Assembly (NCBI GenBank): GCA_009911305.1
Contig: QXXC01000004.1
Coordinates: 1 to 64,000, forward strand
Direction of reading: 5' to 3'
Length of the DNA stretch: 64,000 nt
Source: Clostridiaceae bacterium
GTDB lineage: Bacteria > Bacillota > Clostridia > Lachnospirales > Lachnospiraceae
The notes under the pieces are model-generated. The model did no database searches. It saw only the letters and a program-made list of their open reading frames with translations, and was not told the DNA's origin. Both the position numbers and the translations under genes were made by a program. Shown piece by piece: positions 54,237 through 63,407 of the stretch (the stretch's first letter is position 1; each line of letters opens with the position of its first letter).

Positions 54237-54572
54237 TTATCTGGCACTGATCTCTCCTGACGCGCCGCTGCTGCCCTCGGCCGCGTCCCTTATGTCATCC
54301 ATGCCGTCCCTCACGTCGTCCGCAAGACCGTCCAGCACGCCGGTGCTCTCCTCATTGTCCATGTCCATGTTGTCGTCGGCCATGGAGCCATTTCCCGAGC
54401 TGGTCGGGCCGTTTTCCATACCGTTCTCCGTGCTCTGCGCGCCGGCCGCAGACTGGGACTGCTTTGCACCCTGCGTTGACTTTGCCGAATCCCGGCCGTC
54501 GCCGCAGCCTGATGCGAGGGCCATGATAAAGAGCAGCAAAAAGCCTGCGATATACTGCCTCGATTTTTTCAT
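54237..54572 (-). CDS. Small lipoprotein of unknown function
   Basis: A 111-residue protein with a lipoprotein signal (lipobox LASGC, Cys23). The mature part is Ser/Asn/Asp/Gly-rich and low in complexity (residues 30-80), then an acidic helix (GVLDGLADDVRDGMDDI). GAAAGGAGATG precedes the ATG. It has its own terminator. Confidence 0.75.
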   Translation of the reverse strand: MKKSRQYIAGFLLLFIMALASGCGDGRDSAKSTQGAKQSQSAAGAQSTENGMENGPTSSGNGSMADDNMDMDNEESTGVLDGLADDVRDGMDDIRDAAEGSSGASGEISAR

Positions 54573-54720
54573 AATGACATCTCCTTTCTCCCATAGTATG
54601 CACAGAAAAAAGGGAGTTAAACATGGAAAAACCTTCCTTTTTTTATTTGTACCGCATGGTTTGCCGCCCCCGCTCCCAAAACACGCTGTGAGCCGGCCGG
54701 TATGCGCCCCTTTAAACGGC

Positions 54721-55476
54721 TTATCCGATCACATCTGCCATGGTATAGAGCCCCGGCCCTCTGCCCGCCAGGAATTTTGCCGCCTGCACCGCACCCTTGG
54801 CAAAAATTGCTTTGGAATATGCTGTATGGGAAAATGTCACCACCTCGTCGCGCCCGGCGAAGATCACGTCGTGTTCCCCCACAATCGAACCGCCGCGGAC
54901 CGACTGGATGCCGATTTCCCGTTTATCCCTCTTCTCCCGTCTGCCCGTCCGGTCATATTCATAGCGGTACATATTCCCCATGGCCTCATTTACCGCGTCA
55001 GCCAGGGCCAGCGCCGTGCCGCTCGGCGCGTCCACCTTCTGGTTGTGATGCTTTTCTATGATCTCAACGTCAAACTCCGCTGCGGCCAGCACGCGGGACG
55101 CCTCTTTTAAAAGCTTTAAAAGAACATTCACTCCCAGAGACATGTTGGCTGAGCGCAGCACCGCCGTTTTCTCTGAAACTGCGTTCAGTTTTTCAAGCTG
55201 TTCCTCTGAAAACCCGGTTGTGCAGACCACGGCCGGCATGCCATGCGCTTTACACCAGTCAAGCATGAGCTCCGCTGCGCCTGCGATGGAAAAGTCAATG
55301 ACCACATCCGCCTCCACATCGCACGCCTCAAGCGATGGAAAGACGGGATACGGATTCTGCCTCTGCCCCGTCGGATCAATGCCTGCCACGATGGCAAGCT
55401 CCCCGTCCGCCTGCGCAATCTGCGTGATCGTCTGTCCCATGGCCCCATTGCAGCCATGCATAATTGCCCGTATCAT
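54721..55476 (-). CDS. dapB: 4-hydroxy-tetrahydrodipicolinate reductase
   Basis: A 251-residue enzyme of the lysine/diaminopimelate path. N-terminal GCNGAMGQTI binds NAD(P)H; EKHHNQKVDAPSGTAL is the substrate loop with the catalytic His and Lys. It follows dapA by 120 bp on the same strand and is probably read from the same riboswitch-controlled promoter. Confidence 0.97.
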   Translation of the reverse strand: MIRAIMHGCNGAMGQTITQIAQADGELAIVAGIDPTGQRQNPYPVFPSLEACDVEADVVIDFSIAGAAELMLDWCKAHGMPAVVCTTGFSEEQLEKLNAVSEKTAVLRSANMSLGVNVLLKLLKEASRVLAAAEFDVEIIEKHHNQKVDAPSGTALALADAVNEAMGNMYRYEYDRTGRREKRDKREIGIQSVRGGSIVGEHDVIFAGRDEVVTFSHTAYSKAIFAKGAVQAAKFLAGRGPGLYTMADVIG

Positions 55477-55596
55477 CTTCCTAACCTCCCATTTCTGTTC
55501 ACGATTTCTGCTGCATCGTTTGCAGCCGTCCGGCTGATTGGGGACGGCTGCCGCTGCCTTGTTTCCCCCCGCCGGGCAAGTTTAAGAGCGCCTTGC

Positions 55597-56481
55597 TCAG
55601 AGCAGTCCGTAGGCTTCCATCTCGCGTCTTAAGCGCTCTTTATTTGCCGGATCCATCTCAATCAGCGGCCTGCGGTACGGACCGACCTCTTTTCCCATCA
55701 TGTTCATCGCTTCCTTGACCGGAATGGGGTTCACCTCGCAGAACAGCGCTTCGATCAGCGCAACTGCCTTAAGCTGCAGCCTGCAGCTCTCCTCCGTTTT
55801 TCCCGCAAAATAGGCGGCGCACATATCGTGAACCTGGCGCGGGGCGATGTTGGACAGCACGGAAATCACGCCCTTTCCGCCCAGGGACAGGATCGGAACC
55901 GTCTGGTCGTCATTGCCGGAATAGATATCCACCCAGCCTCTGGACAGGCTGGCAATCTTCGCGATGGCGGAAAAATTGCCGCTGGCTTCTTTTACGCCCA
56001 CGATATTGTCCACGCTCTTGCAGAGATCCACAATCGTTTCCGGCTCGATATTCACGCCGGTCCGGCTCGGGACATTGTAGAGCAGGATCGGCAGCTTCAC
56101 CGATTTCGCAATCTCCGTAAAATGCGCCTTCAGCCCCTTCTGCGTGGATTTGTTGTAGTAAGGGGAAACGAGAAGCAGGCCGTCCGCCCCCGCCTCCTGC
56201 GCGCACTGTGATAAATACACCGCTGTCTGCGTACAGTTCGAGCCCGTGCCGGCCACCACCGGGATCCGGCCGTTTACCACCTTGCACACAAACTGGATCT
56301 CCCGGATATGTTCATCATGCGTCAGCGTCGCGGATTCGCCTGTGGTCCCGCAGACAATGATACTGTCCGTCCCGCCCGCGATCTGTTCCTCCACAAGCTC
56401 CTCCAGCTTTTTATAATTGATCTCCCCGCCCTCTTTAAACGGCGTAATCAGCGCCACTCCCGCTCCTTCAAAAATCGACAT
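55597..56481 (-). CDS. dapA: 4-hydroxy-tetrahydrodipicolinate synthase
   Basis: A 294-residue TIM-barrel lyase that condenses pyruvate and aspartate semialdehyde. Lys164 (VGVKEASGN) forms the Schiff base and Tyr135 (LYNVPSRTG) is the proton relay; CGTTGES is at 44-50. GAAGGAGGAA precedes ATG 56481. The leader is a lysine riboswitch. Confidence 0.97.
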   Translation of the reverse strand: MSIFEGAGVALITPFKEGGEINYKKLEELVEEQIAGGTDSIIVCGTTGESATLTHDEHIREIQFVCKVVNGRIPVVAGTGSNCTQTAVYLSQCAQEAGADGLLLVSPYYNKSTQKGLKAHFTEIAKSVKLPILLYNVPSRTGVNIEPETIVDLCKSVDNIVGVKEASGNFSAIAKIASLSRGWVDIYSGNDDQTVPILSLGGKGVISVLSNIAPRQVHDMCAAYFAGKTEESCRLQLKAVALIEALFCEVNPIPVKEAMNMMGKEVGPYRRPLIEMDPANKERLRREMEAYGLL

Positions 56482-56564
56482 CCCATATTCCTCCTTCTTT
56501 TTCATAACAGCCGGCGGCACGCGCGCCGCTCTGGCGGCCTATTCCCTTTGCATAAGTCTGTGCA

Positions 56565-56768
56565 TAAATAAAAGCCGGCGCGACGGCCAGCCCTTAACAT
56601 AATCTCTTCGCAGCTCCCCATCGTATCGATGACAGTCATATGGCTCTTAACCATATGCCCAGGCTCCGGGCCCGCAGAAGCTCAGTCCTTCGGCGTCTTC
56701 CCTTTCCACGGCCATCCACTGTCCTGCCACATCCGGCCGTTTACTGATGATCAACGCAACCTCTACTC
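56565..56768 (-). promoter_or_regulatory. Lysine riboswitch (L box) with terminator
   Basis: Minus-strand leader of dapA. It has TAGAGGTTGCG, ATCAGTAA, GCCGAAGGACT, CTGGGCATATG and a late GGGGAGCTGCG in the order of the lysine aptamer. A GCTGGC/GCCGGC hairpin with TTTTATTTAT (56565-56593) is the terminator. Lysine should switch off dapA-dapB. Confidence 0.9.
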
Positions 56769-56781
56769 ATATTTTCTATAT

Positions 56782-56810
56782 ATAGTAGCATCCCGCCGCC
56801 GACTTGTCAA
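56782..56810 (-). promoter_or_regulatory. dapA promoter
   Basis: Minus strand TTGACA (56810-56805), 17-bp spacer, TACTAT (56787-56782). CATCCCGC (56789-56796) and GCGGGATG (56813-56820) form an inverted repeat around the -35. Confidence 0.8.
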
Positions 56811-56845
56811 CAGCGGGATGTCTGTGACTTTCGCTGCACTGCCTT

Positions 56846-57628
56846 TTATTTTACAACCCGCAGCCCCCCATGCTGCTTCTCTATATTCTCCGCCTTCTCC
56901 ATATCCAGCTTTAACCCAAAACCAAACGGATTCACCACTACGCCGTCCGCCTTGCGGATCAGCTTTTTCAGATCGCGGAATTTCACCACCACGCCCTGGT
57001 ATCTGTGCTTTTTGTCAAATTTGCCGAATTCCATCCAGTCTGTAAAGACCGGGAAAAACCGTTTGCCCTTGTTGTCCGTCAGAGAGGCGTACTGCAAGTC
57101 CTTCAGATTCTCCACCGGAGCCAGAAGCCTGGCCTTTAAAAGCTCCCTGCACATCAGATCCTGCATCTCAGGGATAGCGCGCTTTCTGGCCAGCTCCTGA
57201 TAAAACTGCGTTCCCGCGCGCATCAGGGACGGGTTCAGCACCTGATCCGGCTCCCCCTCCGGCTTTTCGATGATATGAAACAGAGACATCGCCAGCTCGC
57301 CGTTTCCCCGGTCGAGGACAATGGCTTCAAAACCGCCCCTGTACAGATCACTGAAAAAAGCCACCCGCTGCTCCGGGCGGATCTCCAGGCTCTTTGCCTC
57401 CAGCCCGGACCATTTCAGGTCCTTTACAAATTCGTCAGCCAGCGCCCGCTCTGTAAACAGGCATGTCGCCGGCTTCCCGTTCTCCGCTTCCAGATAAAAA
57501 TGCATCGTCGCCCGCACGGAAATGGCGAACAGCCCTTCCTCCGTCTGCAGCAGTTCCAAAATCTTTTTCATCGGCGCCGCATCCCCCTGCCTGGCGCAGG
57601 ATTCTATCAATTCACGCAATTCCTTCAT
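56846..57628 (-). CDS. SseB family protein
   Basis: About 260 residues. The C-terminal half matches the SseB N-terminal domain (FFPVFTDWMEFGKF, VVNPFGFGLKL). E. coli SseB is linked to serine sensitivity; the biochemical role is unknown. The N-terminal half (residues 30-130) resembles a second SseB-like copy. I start at ATG 57628, preceded by GGAGGAAGAA; ATG 57640 lacks a ribosome binding site. Confidence 0.8.
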   Translation of the reverse strand: MKELRELIESCARQGDAAPMKKILELLQTEEGLFAISVRATMHFYLEAENGKPATCLFTERALADEFVKDLKWSGLEAKSLEIRPEQRVAFFSDLYRGGFEAIVLDRGNGELAMSLFHIIEKPEGEPDQVLNPSLMRAGTQFYQELARKRAIPEMQDLMCRELLKARLLAPVENLKDLQYASLTDNKGKRFFPVFTDWMEFGKFDKKHRYQGVVVKFRDLKKLIRKADGVVVNPFGFGLKLDMEKAENIEKQHGGLRVVK

Positions 57629-57739
57629 TTCTTCCTCCATCTTTCACGCTTCGTTCCTCAGATTCCGTATCCTGTTTATTCTAGCACACGGCATAAAAAC
57701 AATCAATCGGGTATATTTACTATTTCCTTAACGATTTCC

Positions 57740-59233
57740 TTAGCCAATCTGAGACGGCTGCCCGCAAATCGCAGCTCTGAGCCCTTTGGGATAGTGATTT
57801 TTCAGGATGCCGCCGGACAGCTTGGCCCAGCCTGCACAATAACCGTCCGCACTGATCAGGACCCAGCCCTTTCGGGCATCCGTGAGACATACGTCCCGGG
57901 CGGACAGGGATTCGCCGCGCAGGTAGGCGGACAAAAACGGGGATCCGGCATCAAGGCGGCAGACGCAGCGCGCCTCCTCCTCTTTGAGAGCCAGGGCAAG
58001 CGCGTGGGACGGCTCGAAGCGGTTTTTCTTAAAGCTTCCAAGGCACAGGCCGGGCCGGATGACGCGCAGGCCGCTCAGGGCCGGGGCCGGGGAGGGCAGC
58101 AGGTAAAGCTGATCCCCCCAGGATATCAGCCGCCCGCTGCGCTCCCGGCCGGCCGGGTCCTTTTCCGGCGCAGGCCAGACTGTCTTTTCCGCCAGTGTTT
58201 CCCTGCAGAATGTGTAAAAATATTCCAGAAGCCCCTTATCCTTAAACAGAGCCTGTGCGGACGGCTTGCGGGGCGGACGGCCCGTTTCTTCCGGCAGGCC
58301 GCCTTTTTGGAGCGCGGCGATGTAGTGCCCCTCTCCCCGCGCCTTGTGAGGCCAGATGCGGATGGTTTCTTTCAGGGGCAAACGGGAACCCTGCTCCGGC
58401 GGATCGGACAGCAGGCCGCCTGCCCACTCCGGCACGCCGCGTGAAAGGCCTTCCCACCCGGGAGCGCTCAGGACAGAGAACGCAGGGTTCGCGGATAAAA
58501 AGGCCTGGACGGTTCCCTCGTTTTCTTCCGGGGCGAAGGTGCATGTTGAATAAACGATACGCCCGCCCGGCTTTAGCATGGAGGCGGCGCAGCTTAAGAG
58601 GCCCCGCTGGCGGGCGGCGCAGCGCTGTACGTTCTGAGGGCTCCATTCCTTTACGGCCTCCTCATCCTTTCGGAACATCCCCTCCCCGGAGCAGGGGGCG
58701 TCCACCAGGATGCGGTCAAAAAAGGCGGGAAATGCCTCTGCCAGGCGTTTGGCCTCCTCATTCGTGACGACTGCATTCGTAATACCCATGCGCTCCACAT
58801 TGCGGGAGAGGATTTTGGCGCGTGCCGGATGGATCTCATTGCTGATCAGAAGGCCGCCCCCGGCCATGCGGGAGGCGATCTGCGTCGTTTTTCCGCCTGG
58901 CGCGGCGCACAAATCCAGGATACGCTCTCCCGGACGGGGATCTAAAAGGCTTACTGCGGCCATCGCGCTTGGCTCCTGGATATAATAAACACCGGCCTCG
59001 TGGTAGGGATGGCGTCCCGGCCGATCATCCCGGCCATAGTAATAGCCCTCCTTTGCCCAGGGAACCGGCTGAAGGGAAAAGGGGCATTTTTTTAAAAAGG
59101 TCTCCGGATCTGTTTTTAAAAGGTTTAAGCGCAGCCCCCGGCTTTGCTCCCTCTCATAACTCTGTAAAAATTCCTCATACTCGGTTCCCAGCATCCGCTC
59201 CATGCGTTCCTTAAATGCAGACGGCAATTCCAT
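57740..59233 (-). CDS. rsmF: RsmB/RsmF-type rRNA cytosine-C5 methyltransferase
   Basis: A 497-residue NOL1/NOP2/Sun-family enzyme: SAM site LDLCAAPGGKTTQIA, catalytic Cys motifs DAPCSGEGMFRKD and STCTFAPEEN. The C-terminal 180 residues are an RsmF-type extension. It methylates rRNA cytosines. High GC and a single gene. Confidence 0.93.
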   Translation of the reverse strand: MELPSAFKERMERMLGTEYEEFLQSYEREQSRGLRLNLLKTDPETFLKKCPFSLQPVPWAKEGYYYGRDDRPGRHPYHEAGVYYIQEPSAMAAVSLLDPRPGERILDLCAAPGGKTTQIASRMAGGGLLISNEIHPARAKILSRNVERMGITNAVVTNEEAKRLAEAFPAFFDRILVDAPCSGEGMFRKDEEAVKEWSPQNVQRCAARQRGLLSCAASMLKPGGRIVYSTCTFAPEENEGTVQAFLSANPAFSVLSAPGWEGLSRGVPEWAGGLLSDPPEQGSRLPLKETIRIWPHKARGEGHYIAALQKGGLPEETGRPPRKPSAQALFKDKGLLEYFYTFCRETLAEKTVWPAPEKDPAGRERSGRLISWGDQLYLLPSPAPALSGLRVIRPGLCLGSFKKNRFEPSHALALALKEEEARCVCRLDAGSPFLSAYLRGESLSARDVCLTDARKGWVLISADGYCAGWAKLSGGILKNHYPKGLRAAICGQPSQIG

Positions 59234-59394
59234 AATTTACTTTCTCCTTTTGCTCCTGACCGCGCCCTGTACAGGGCATACTACATTCAAACGGTTACAC
59301 AGCCCGGCTGAAAAGCAGTTGCGCGGACTGCAGCCTTATCGTTACGTGTCTGAACCATCATTCCCGCGCAAAACATCTGAAAGGCAGGCGCAGC

Positions 59395-59949
59395 ATGCAT
59401 ACAGTTATCTTTTCCTATATCTTCGTCCCGCTCTCCACCCTGTATCTGGCGCGGGGCACGGACTTTTTTGCCACTAATTTTTCCTCGATCTCCATTTCGC
59501 GCTCCAGGCAGGCTGAATTCCTGCTCTGGTGCCTTCTGACTGGCGGATATTTCTTTGTCTCCTTAAAACGGATTCTGCAGGGAGCAGGGCGATCCTTCCC
59601 GGTCCGGATGGAGGCCGGGATTTTAAGCGCCTGCGCCTGGACGGCCGGGCTTTTTGTCCTCCTGCCCTATCTGCCCTCCCGCTTCCCGCTGCTTTCCGCC
59701 CTGCACGTCCTCAGCGCCCTCACCGCCTCGCTGGCCTTCTTTTTCTGTCTCCTCACCCTTTCCGTTAAGGTGTATTTACAGAGGCCGGGACAGGGGCGGC
59801 CGCTCCTCATCCTTCTCATCCTGACCGCCTCCTTCTGTTGCGCCGCCCTGATCGCAACGGGCATCATCAACACGGCCATGGAGATCTGCCTGGTGATCGC
59901 CGCCTGCGTCCTGATACGGCGTTTTTTTATCCTGTTTGCCTGCGCATAA
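59395..59949 (+). CDS. Multi-TM membrane protein of unknown function
   Basis: A 184-residue protein with about six TM helices over its full length. GAAAGGCAGGC precedes the ATG. I do not recognise the family. It is convergent with the DUF6465 gene and shares a bidirectional terminator with it. Confidence 0.7.
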   Translation: MHTVIFSYIFVPLSTLYLARGTDFFATNFSSISISRSRQAEFLLWCLLTGGYFFVSLKRILQGAGRSFPVRMEAGILSACAWTAGLFVLLPYLPSRFPLLSALHVLSALTASLAFFFCLLTLSVKVYLQRPGQGRPLLILLILTASFCCAALIATGIINTAMEICLVIAACVLIRRFFILFACA

Positions 59950-59982
59950 AAAAAGCCCGGTAAACCGGACTCCTTTTATGCG
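59942..59982. terminator. Bidirectional terminator
   Basis: GCGCATAAAA (59942-59951) pairs with TTTTATGCGC (59973-59982), with an inner GCCCGGT / ACCGG stem. It lies between the convergent 59395 and 59992 genes. Confidence 0.75.
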
Positions 59983-59991
59983 CCTGATTCA

Positions 59992-60411
59992 TTAATACTC
60001 GATCCGAAACTCCTCCGAGCCCTCTCCGTTTACTGCGTAGTAAGCGGCATGCTCCTGGGGCTTAACGTATACATCAAGCGTCTTAATCTCCTCTTCCTTA
60101 TGTCCCAGCGCCACATAGGCCTGCTTCGCTGCAGATACAAGGGTTTCAACCGACGCCTCGCCGCCGTCAAACTGTATGTACACGGAAGCCTTCAGCTCAT
60201 CTGCGGCCTTTTTGGCAGCTTCCTTCTTCGCTGCCGTCTCCTTCTTTGCAGCCGGCTCCTTTGCCGTTTCCTTCTTTACAGCCGGTTTTCTGCCCGGCTT
60301 TTTAGCCGGCTCCTTTTTCTCCTCTGCTGCTTCCTGTACCGCCTCCGGCGCTTTCGCCGTTTCTTCCATGACCTCCGCAGCCTTTACGGATGCTTTCTTT
60401 ACTGCTGCCAT
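59992..60411 (-). CDS. DUF6465 family protein (Lys/Ala-rich)
   Basis: A 139-residue protein. Residues 5-75 are Lys/Ala/Glu-rich with repeats of KKE and PAVKK; the C-terminal domain (ASVYIQFDGGEASVETLV, EEEIKTLDVYVKPQEHAAYY) matches DUF6465. AGGAGG precedes ATG 60411, so the 11-codon upstream extension is not used. Function unknown. Confidence 0.85.
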   Translation of the reverse strand: MAAVKKASVKAAEVMEETAKAPEAVQEAAEEKKEPAKKPGRKPAVKKETAKEPAAKKETAAKKEAAKKAADELKASVYIQFDGGEASVETLVSAAKQAYVALGHKEEEIKTLDVYVKPQEHAAYYAVNGEGSEEFRIEY

Positions 60412-60489
60412 TCCTTTTCCTCCTGACAAATCAAACTTTATCAATCATTCTATTTATATCAGTTCAACCAAGCTGTCAATCGATGATTG

Positions 60490-60518
60490 ATTATAAGCCT
60501 AAATCCCTTATTTGTCAA
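60490..60518 (-). promoter_or_regulatory. Promoter of the DUF6465 gene
   Basis: Minus strand TTGACA (60518-60513), exact 17-bp spacer, TATAAT (60495-60490). A GC-rich hairpin (60541-60561) lies just upstream. Confidence 0.85.
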
Positions 60519-60601
60519 CCTTTCCGGCGTCTTCGCCGCGCCCGGCGCGGCGCGCGCCGGGTAATAATGCCGGATTCCATTTCATTGTATTCCCGTTCCG
60601 C

Positions 60602-61924
60602 TTAAAAAATGACGGAATATATATTATAAAAGCCCGATAAGGTGACAATTCCGACTAAAACCGGCGTCAGAAAACGGATACACACGATCCAGAATCTCTT
60701 TAAGCGGAACCGGCTGCCGTTTTTCTCAACCTCCTCGATCAGATTCTCCGGATTCCATTTCCATCCCACAAAATAACACATGGCAATGCCGCCAAATGGC
60801 AGGAGGATATTATCCGTCACCATACCCACAAAGTCAAAGACACTGTAATTGAGGATCGTCGTCCCGCCGAGCATGCCGAATGAAAGCGCGCTCGGAACCC
60901 CGACGGCAAAAATCGCCAGTCCCAGCCCGACTGTCGCCTTTTTCCTGTCCCAGCCCAGCGTGTCGATCGCAAAGGACACCGACACCTCCAGAAGAGCAAT
61001 GGCGCTCGTCACTGCGGCAAAAAACACGAGCGCAAAAAACAGCAGCGCAAACACCGGGCCTCCGGCCAGCTTTGCGAATACCATGGGAAGCGTGCCAAAC
61101 ACAAGCCCCGGTCCCTGTCCCGGCTCCAGTCCAAAGGAGAATACCGCGGGGAAAATAGCAATTCCAGCCAGAAGCGCGATCGCCGTATCAAGCCCGGCCA
61201 CAGAGGAACAGCTCTTCACAATGTCCTCCTTTTCGCTCAGATAACTCCCATACGTGATTGTAATGCCCATACAAAGGCTCAGGGAGTAAAAAACCTGTCC
61301 CAAAGCCGCGCTCACGGACGACAGGCTGAACTCCGAAAAGTTCGGCGCAAACATAAATGCCAGCCCCTCAGACGCGCCCGGAAGCGTCACGCTGCGGGCA
61401 ATTGTAACGAGAAGAAGCACAAACAGCAGCGGCATCATCACCTTGCTGGCCTTTTCAATCCCCTGAATCCCGAAATAACAGATAGCCACTGTGACAGCCA
61501 TAAACGCAAAATGCCAGAACACCGGCTCATTGCTGCTGATAAACGCCGTAAAATCAGGCGGCGGGGCCATAGTAGACGCATAGCTGACAATATACTTCAT
61601 AATCCAGCCGCCGATCACGCTGTAATAGCTCAAAATCAAAAAGGCCGCCAGCACGCCGAACACACCCGTGATACCCGCGTGCGGCGCGATATCCGCATAC
61701 GCCCTCACCGGGTCATGACGCGTCTTCCTGCCCAGCGACATCTCTGTGATCATCACCGGAACCCCTAAGATCACAATAAAAAACAGATATGCAATCAAAA
61801 ACGGAAAGCCTCCGTTCCTTCCCATCAGGTATGGGAATTTCCACAAATTCCCCAGGCCGATCGCCGCCCCCGCGGTCGCCATGATAAAGCCAAGCTTACT
61901 GGCCCACTCATTCTTTTGCTTCAT
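60602..61924 (-). CDS. Sodium-dependent transporter (NSS/SNF family)
   Basis: A 440-residue, about 11-TM transporter. AAIGLGNLWKFPYLMGRNGG in TM1 is the NSS signature with the Na+/substrate site. Bacterial members carry amino acids or related compounds with Na+. ATG 61924 follows GGGAG; the open frame upstream includes no good start. Single gene with its own promoter. Confidence 0.93.
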   Translation of the reverse strand: MKQKNEWASKLGFIMATAGAAIGLGNLWKFPYLMGRNGGFPFLIAYLFFIVILGVPVMITEMSLGRKTRHDPVRAYADIAPHAGITGVFGVLAAFLILSYYSVIGGWIMKYIVSYASTMAPPPDFTAFISSNEPVFWHFAFMAVTVAICYFGIQGIEKASKVMMPLLFVLLLVTIARSVTLPGASEGLAFMFAPNFSEFSLSSVSAALGQVFYSLSLCMGITITYGSYLSEKEDIVKSCSSVAGLDTAIALLAGIAIFPAVFSFGLEPGQGPGLVFGTLPMVFAKLAGGPVFALLFFALVFFAAVTSAIALLEVSVSFAIDTLGWDRKKATVGLGLAIFAVGVPSALSFGMLGGTTILNYSVFDFVGMVTDNILLPFGGIAMCYFVGWKWNPENLIEEVEKNGSRFRLKRFWIVCIRFLTPVLVGIVTLSGFYNIYSVIF

Positions 61925-61989
61925 AGTCGTTTTCTCCCTTTTCCATTCCTTTATCTTATAGCTGCCATAACTGCATGTCATAGTATAGT

Positions 61990-62019
61990 ATTATAAGGGA
62001 TCCTGAACGGTTCAGTCAA
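61990..62019 (-). promoter_or_regulatory. Promoter of the NSS transporter
   Basis: Minus strand TTGACT (62019-62014), 18-bp spacer, TATAAT (61995-61990). The spacer contains a TGAACCGTTCA palindrome, a possible operator. Confidence 0.7.
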
Positions 62020-62122
62020 GCCAAACAGCTCCGGCCTCAAATCTTTTAAGGGACAATGCGAATATTCTCCTTTTGGCTCATATATATAGAATATAATAAA
62101 ATCAAAGCGAGGTAGCATCCAT

Positions 62123-62767
62123 ATGGAAACCTATAACTACGACGAATCCAGCGCAGCAGCCGACGCCAGCACAGCCTCCGGAGGCGTCCCGGCCGCTCCG
62201 GGTTTCGGACCCTTAGGGCCCGTCACGCCCACGGTTCCGGACCCCTCTATGGACAATTCGCCGGCCGCCCCGGGCTTTGGCCCCCTCGGCCCTGTTACCC
62301 CAACCGTTCCGGGAAATGGGAACAACTCGCCGGCCGCCCCGGGCTTCGGTCCTGTCGGCCCTGTCACACCCACGGTTCCGAGCGGGGGAAATAATTCCTG
62401 CACAAGCTGCGGAACCGTCGTCTGGCCCGGCAATACGACCGGCATTCTCTGGACGTGGGGAACGCTCGCGCCCTTCTTCTCCACCTCCTCGGAGGTAGCC
62501 CACGTCCGCTTCTACAACGCGGCATCCATCCAGGAACCTCTGGACATCTACTTAAACGGCAGGCTGGTTGTATCCAACTTAGACTACATGAATTATACCA
62601 GATACCTTCACATCATCCCCGGCGTTTACCGCCTGAGCGTTTACCGCAGGACGAATCCCGGAACAGCCATTGTGGATACCAATGTGCGCTTCCGCAGCGG
62701 AACCAGCTACACAATGACGATCCTGGGAACTGTCGGCGACTTCTCCGTGCAGATGATGACCTCATAG
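62123..62767 (+). CDS. DUF4397-domain protein with N-terminal tandem repeats
   Basis: A 214-residue protein without a signal peptide. Residues 22-92 hold three tandem repeats of about 23 residues with PAAPGFGPLGPVTPTVP as unit, then a short Cys pair (SCTSCGTV), then a DUF4397 beta domain (VAHVRFYNAASIQEPLDIYL to the end). DUF4397 proteins in this group are often spore- or surface-linked (from memory). Upstream GAATATT and CATATATAT form a possible sigma-E-like promoter, but spacing is short. Confidence 0.8.
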   Translation: METYNYDESSAAADASTASGGVPAAPGFGPLGPVTPTVPDPSMDNSPAAPGFGPLGPVTPTVPGNGNNSPAAPGFGPVGPVTPTVPSGGNNSCTSCGTVVWPGNTTGILWTWGTLAPFFSTSSEVAHVRFYNAASIQEPLDIYLNGRLVVSNLDYMNYTRYLHIIPGVYRLSVYRRTNPGTAIVDTNVRFRSGTSYTMTILGTVGDFSVQMMTS

Positions 62768-62835
62768 GCCAGTCGTCTTTATCGGAAAGTTGTCCTCACC
62801 GCTTATCTGAGCGTTTTTTCCGGGCCTGCTGTTGC

Positions 62836-62885
62836 AACAGGCCGGGACGGTATTTTGTATACACAAAACCGCCCCGGCCTGTTTT
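62836..62885. terminator. Bidirectional terminator
   Basis: Long stem AACAGGCCGGG with CCCGGCCTGTT plus inner CGGT/ACCG and a TTTTGT/ACAAAA region, between the convergent DUF4397 and DtxR-type genes, with TTTT on the plus side. Confidence 0.75.
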
Positions 62886-62915
62886 CCTGTCTCGTGAAAG
62901 AAGAAGGCATCCGCT

Positions 62916-63329
62916 TTACGGCTGACCCCCCTGTTTCTCCCGCCCTGCATTCCCCGCCTTTTCACGCTGCTCCTGAATATGGCGCTTCATCGCTTCAAAG
63001 CTCTCAGCGCTGATCACATGTTCAATCCGGCATGCATCCTCCAGCGCCGTTTTCCGATCAACGCCCAGGCTCACCAGCATATCCGAAAGGAAGATATGGC
63101 GCTCATAGATCATCTCCGCGATCTCCCTTCCAGCCGGCTTCAGCGTAATATACCCCTCGCGATCCATGGAAATATATCCGTTTTCCCTTAAGTTTTTCAT
63201 GGCAATACTCACGCTCGGCTTGGAAAATCCCAGTTCATTCACAACGTCGATGGAACGGATCATCGGCTTCTTTTGGCTGAGGACCAAAATCGTTTCCAGA
63301 TAATCCTCCGCAGACTGCCTGATTTTCAA
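62916..63329 (-). CDS. DtxR/MntR family metal-dependent regulator
   Basis: A 137-residue regulator. The N-terminal winged helix (SAEDYLETILVLSQ, DVVNELGFSKPSVSIAMKNL) and a dimerisation/metal domain (ERHIFLSDMLVSLGVDRKTA, DACRIEHVIS) match short DtxR/MntR proteins. I choose TTG 63329 as start: it gives the usual family N-terminus and has GGAGGG upstream; an ATG at 63380 has none. Probably senses Mn2+ or Fe2+. No regulated transporter lies in the window. Confidence 0.88.
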   Translation of the reverse strand: MKIRQSAEDYLETILVLSQKKPMIRSIDVVNELGFSKPSVSIAMKNLRENGYISMDREGYITLKPAGREIAEMIYERHIFLSDMLVSLGVDRKTALEDACRIEHVISAESFEAMKRHIQEQREKAGNAGREKQGGQP

Positions 63330-63407
63330 AATACTGTCCCTCCCTGTGTAGATCCCGGCACAGATCCTCCGGCGGTTCATACCGCCCGGCCGGATCGTGC
63401 CGCCGCC

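Noticed and set aside
57275..58444. Plus-strand open frame of about 390 codons opposite SseB and rsmF
   Set aside because: It spans two genes and their intergenic gap on the other strand, with no recognisable domain and Arg/Pro/Gly-rich composition typical of antisense frames.
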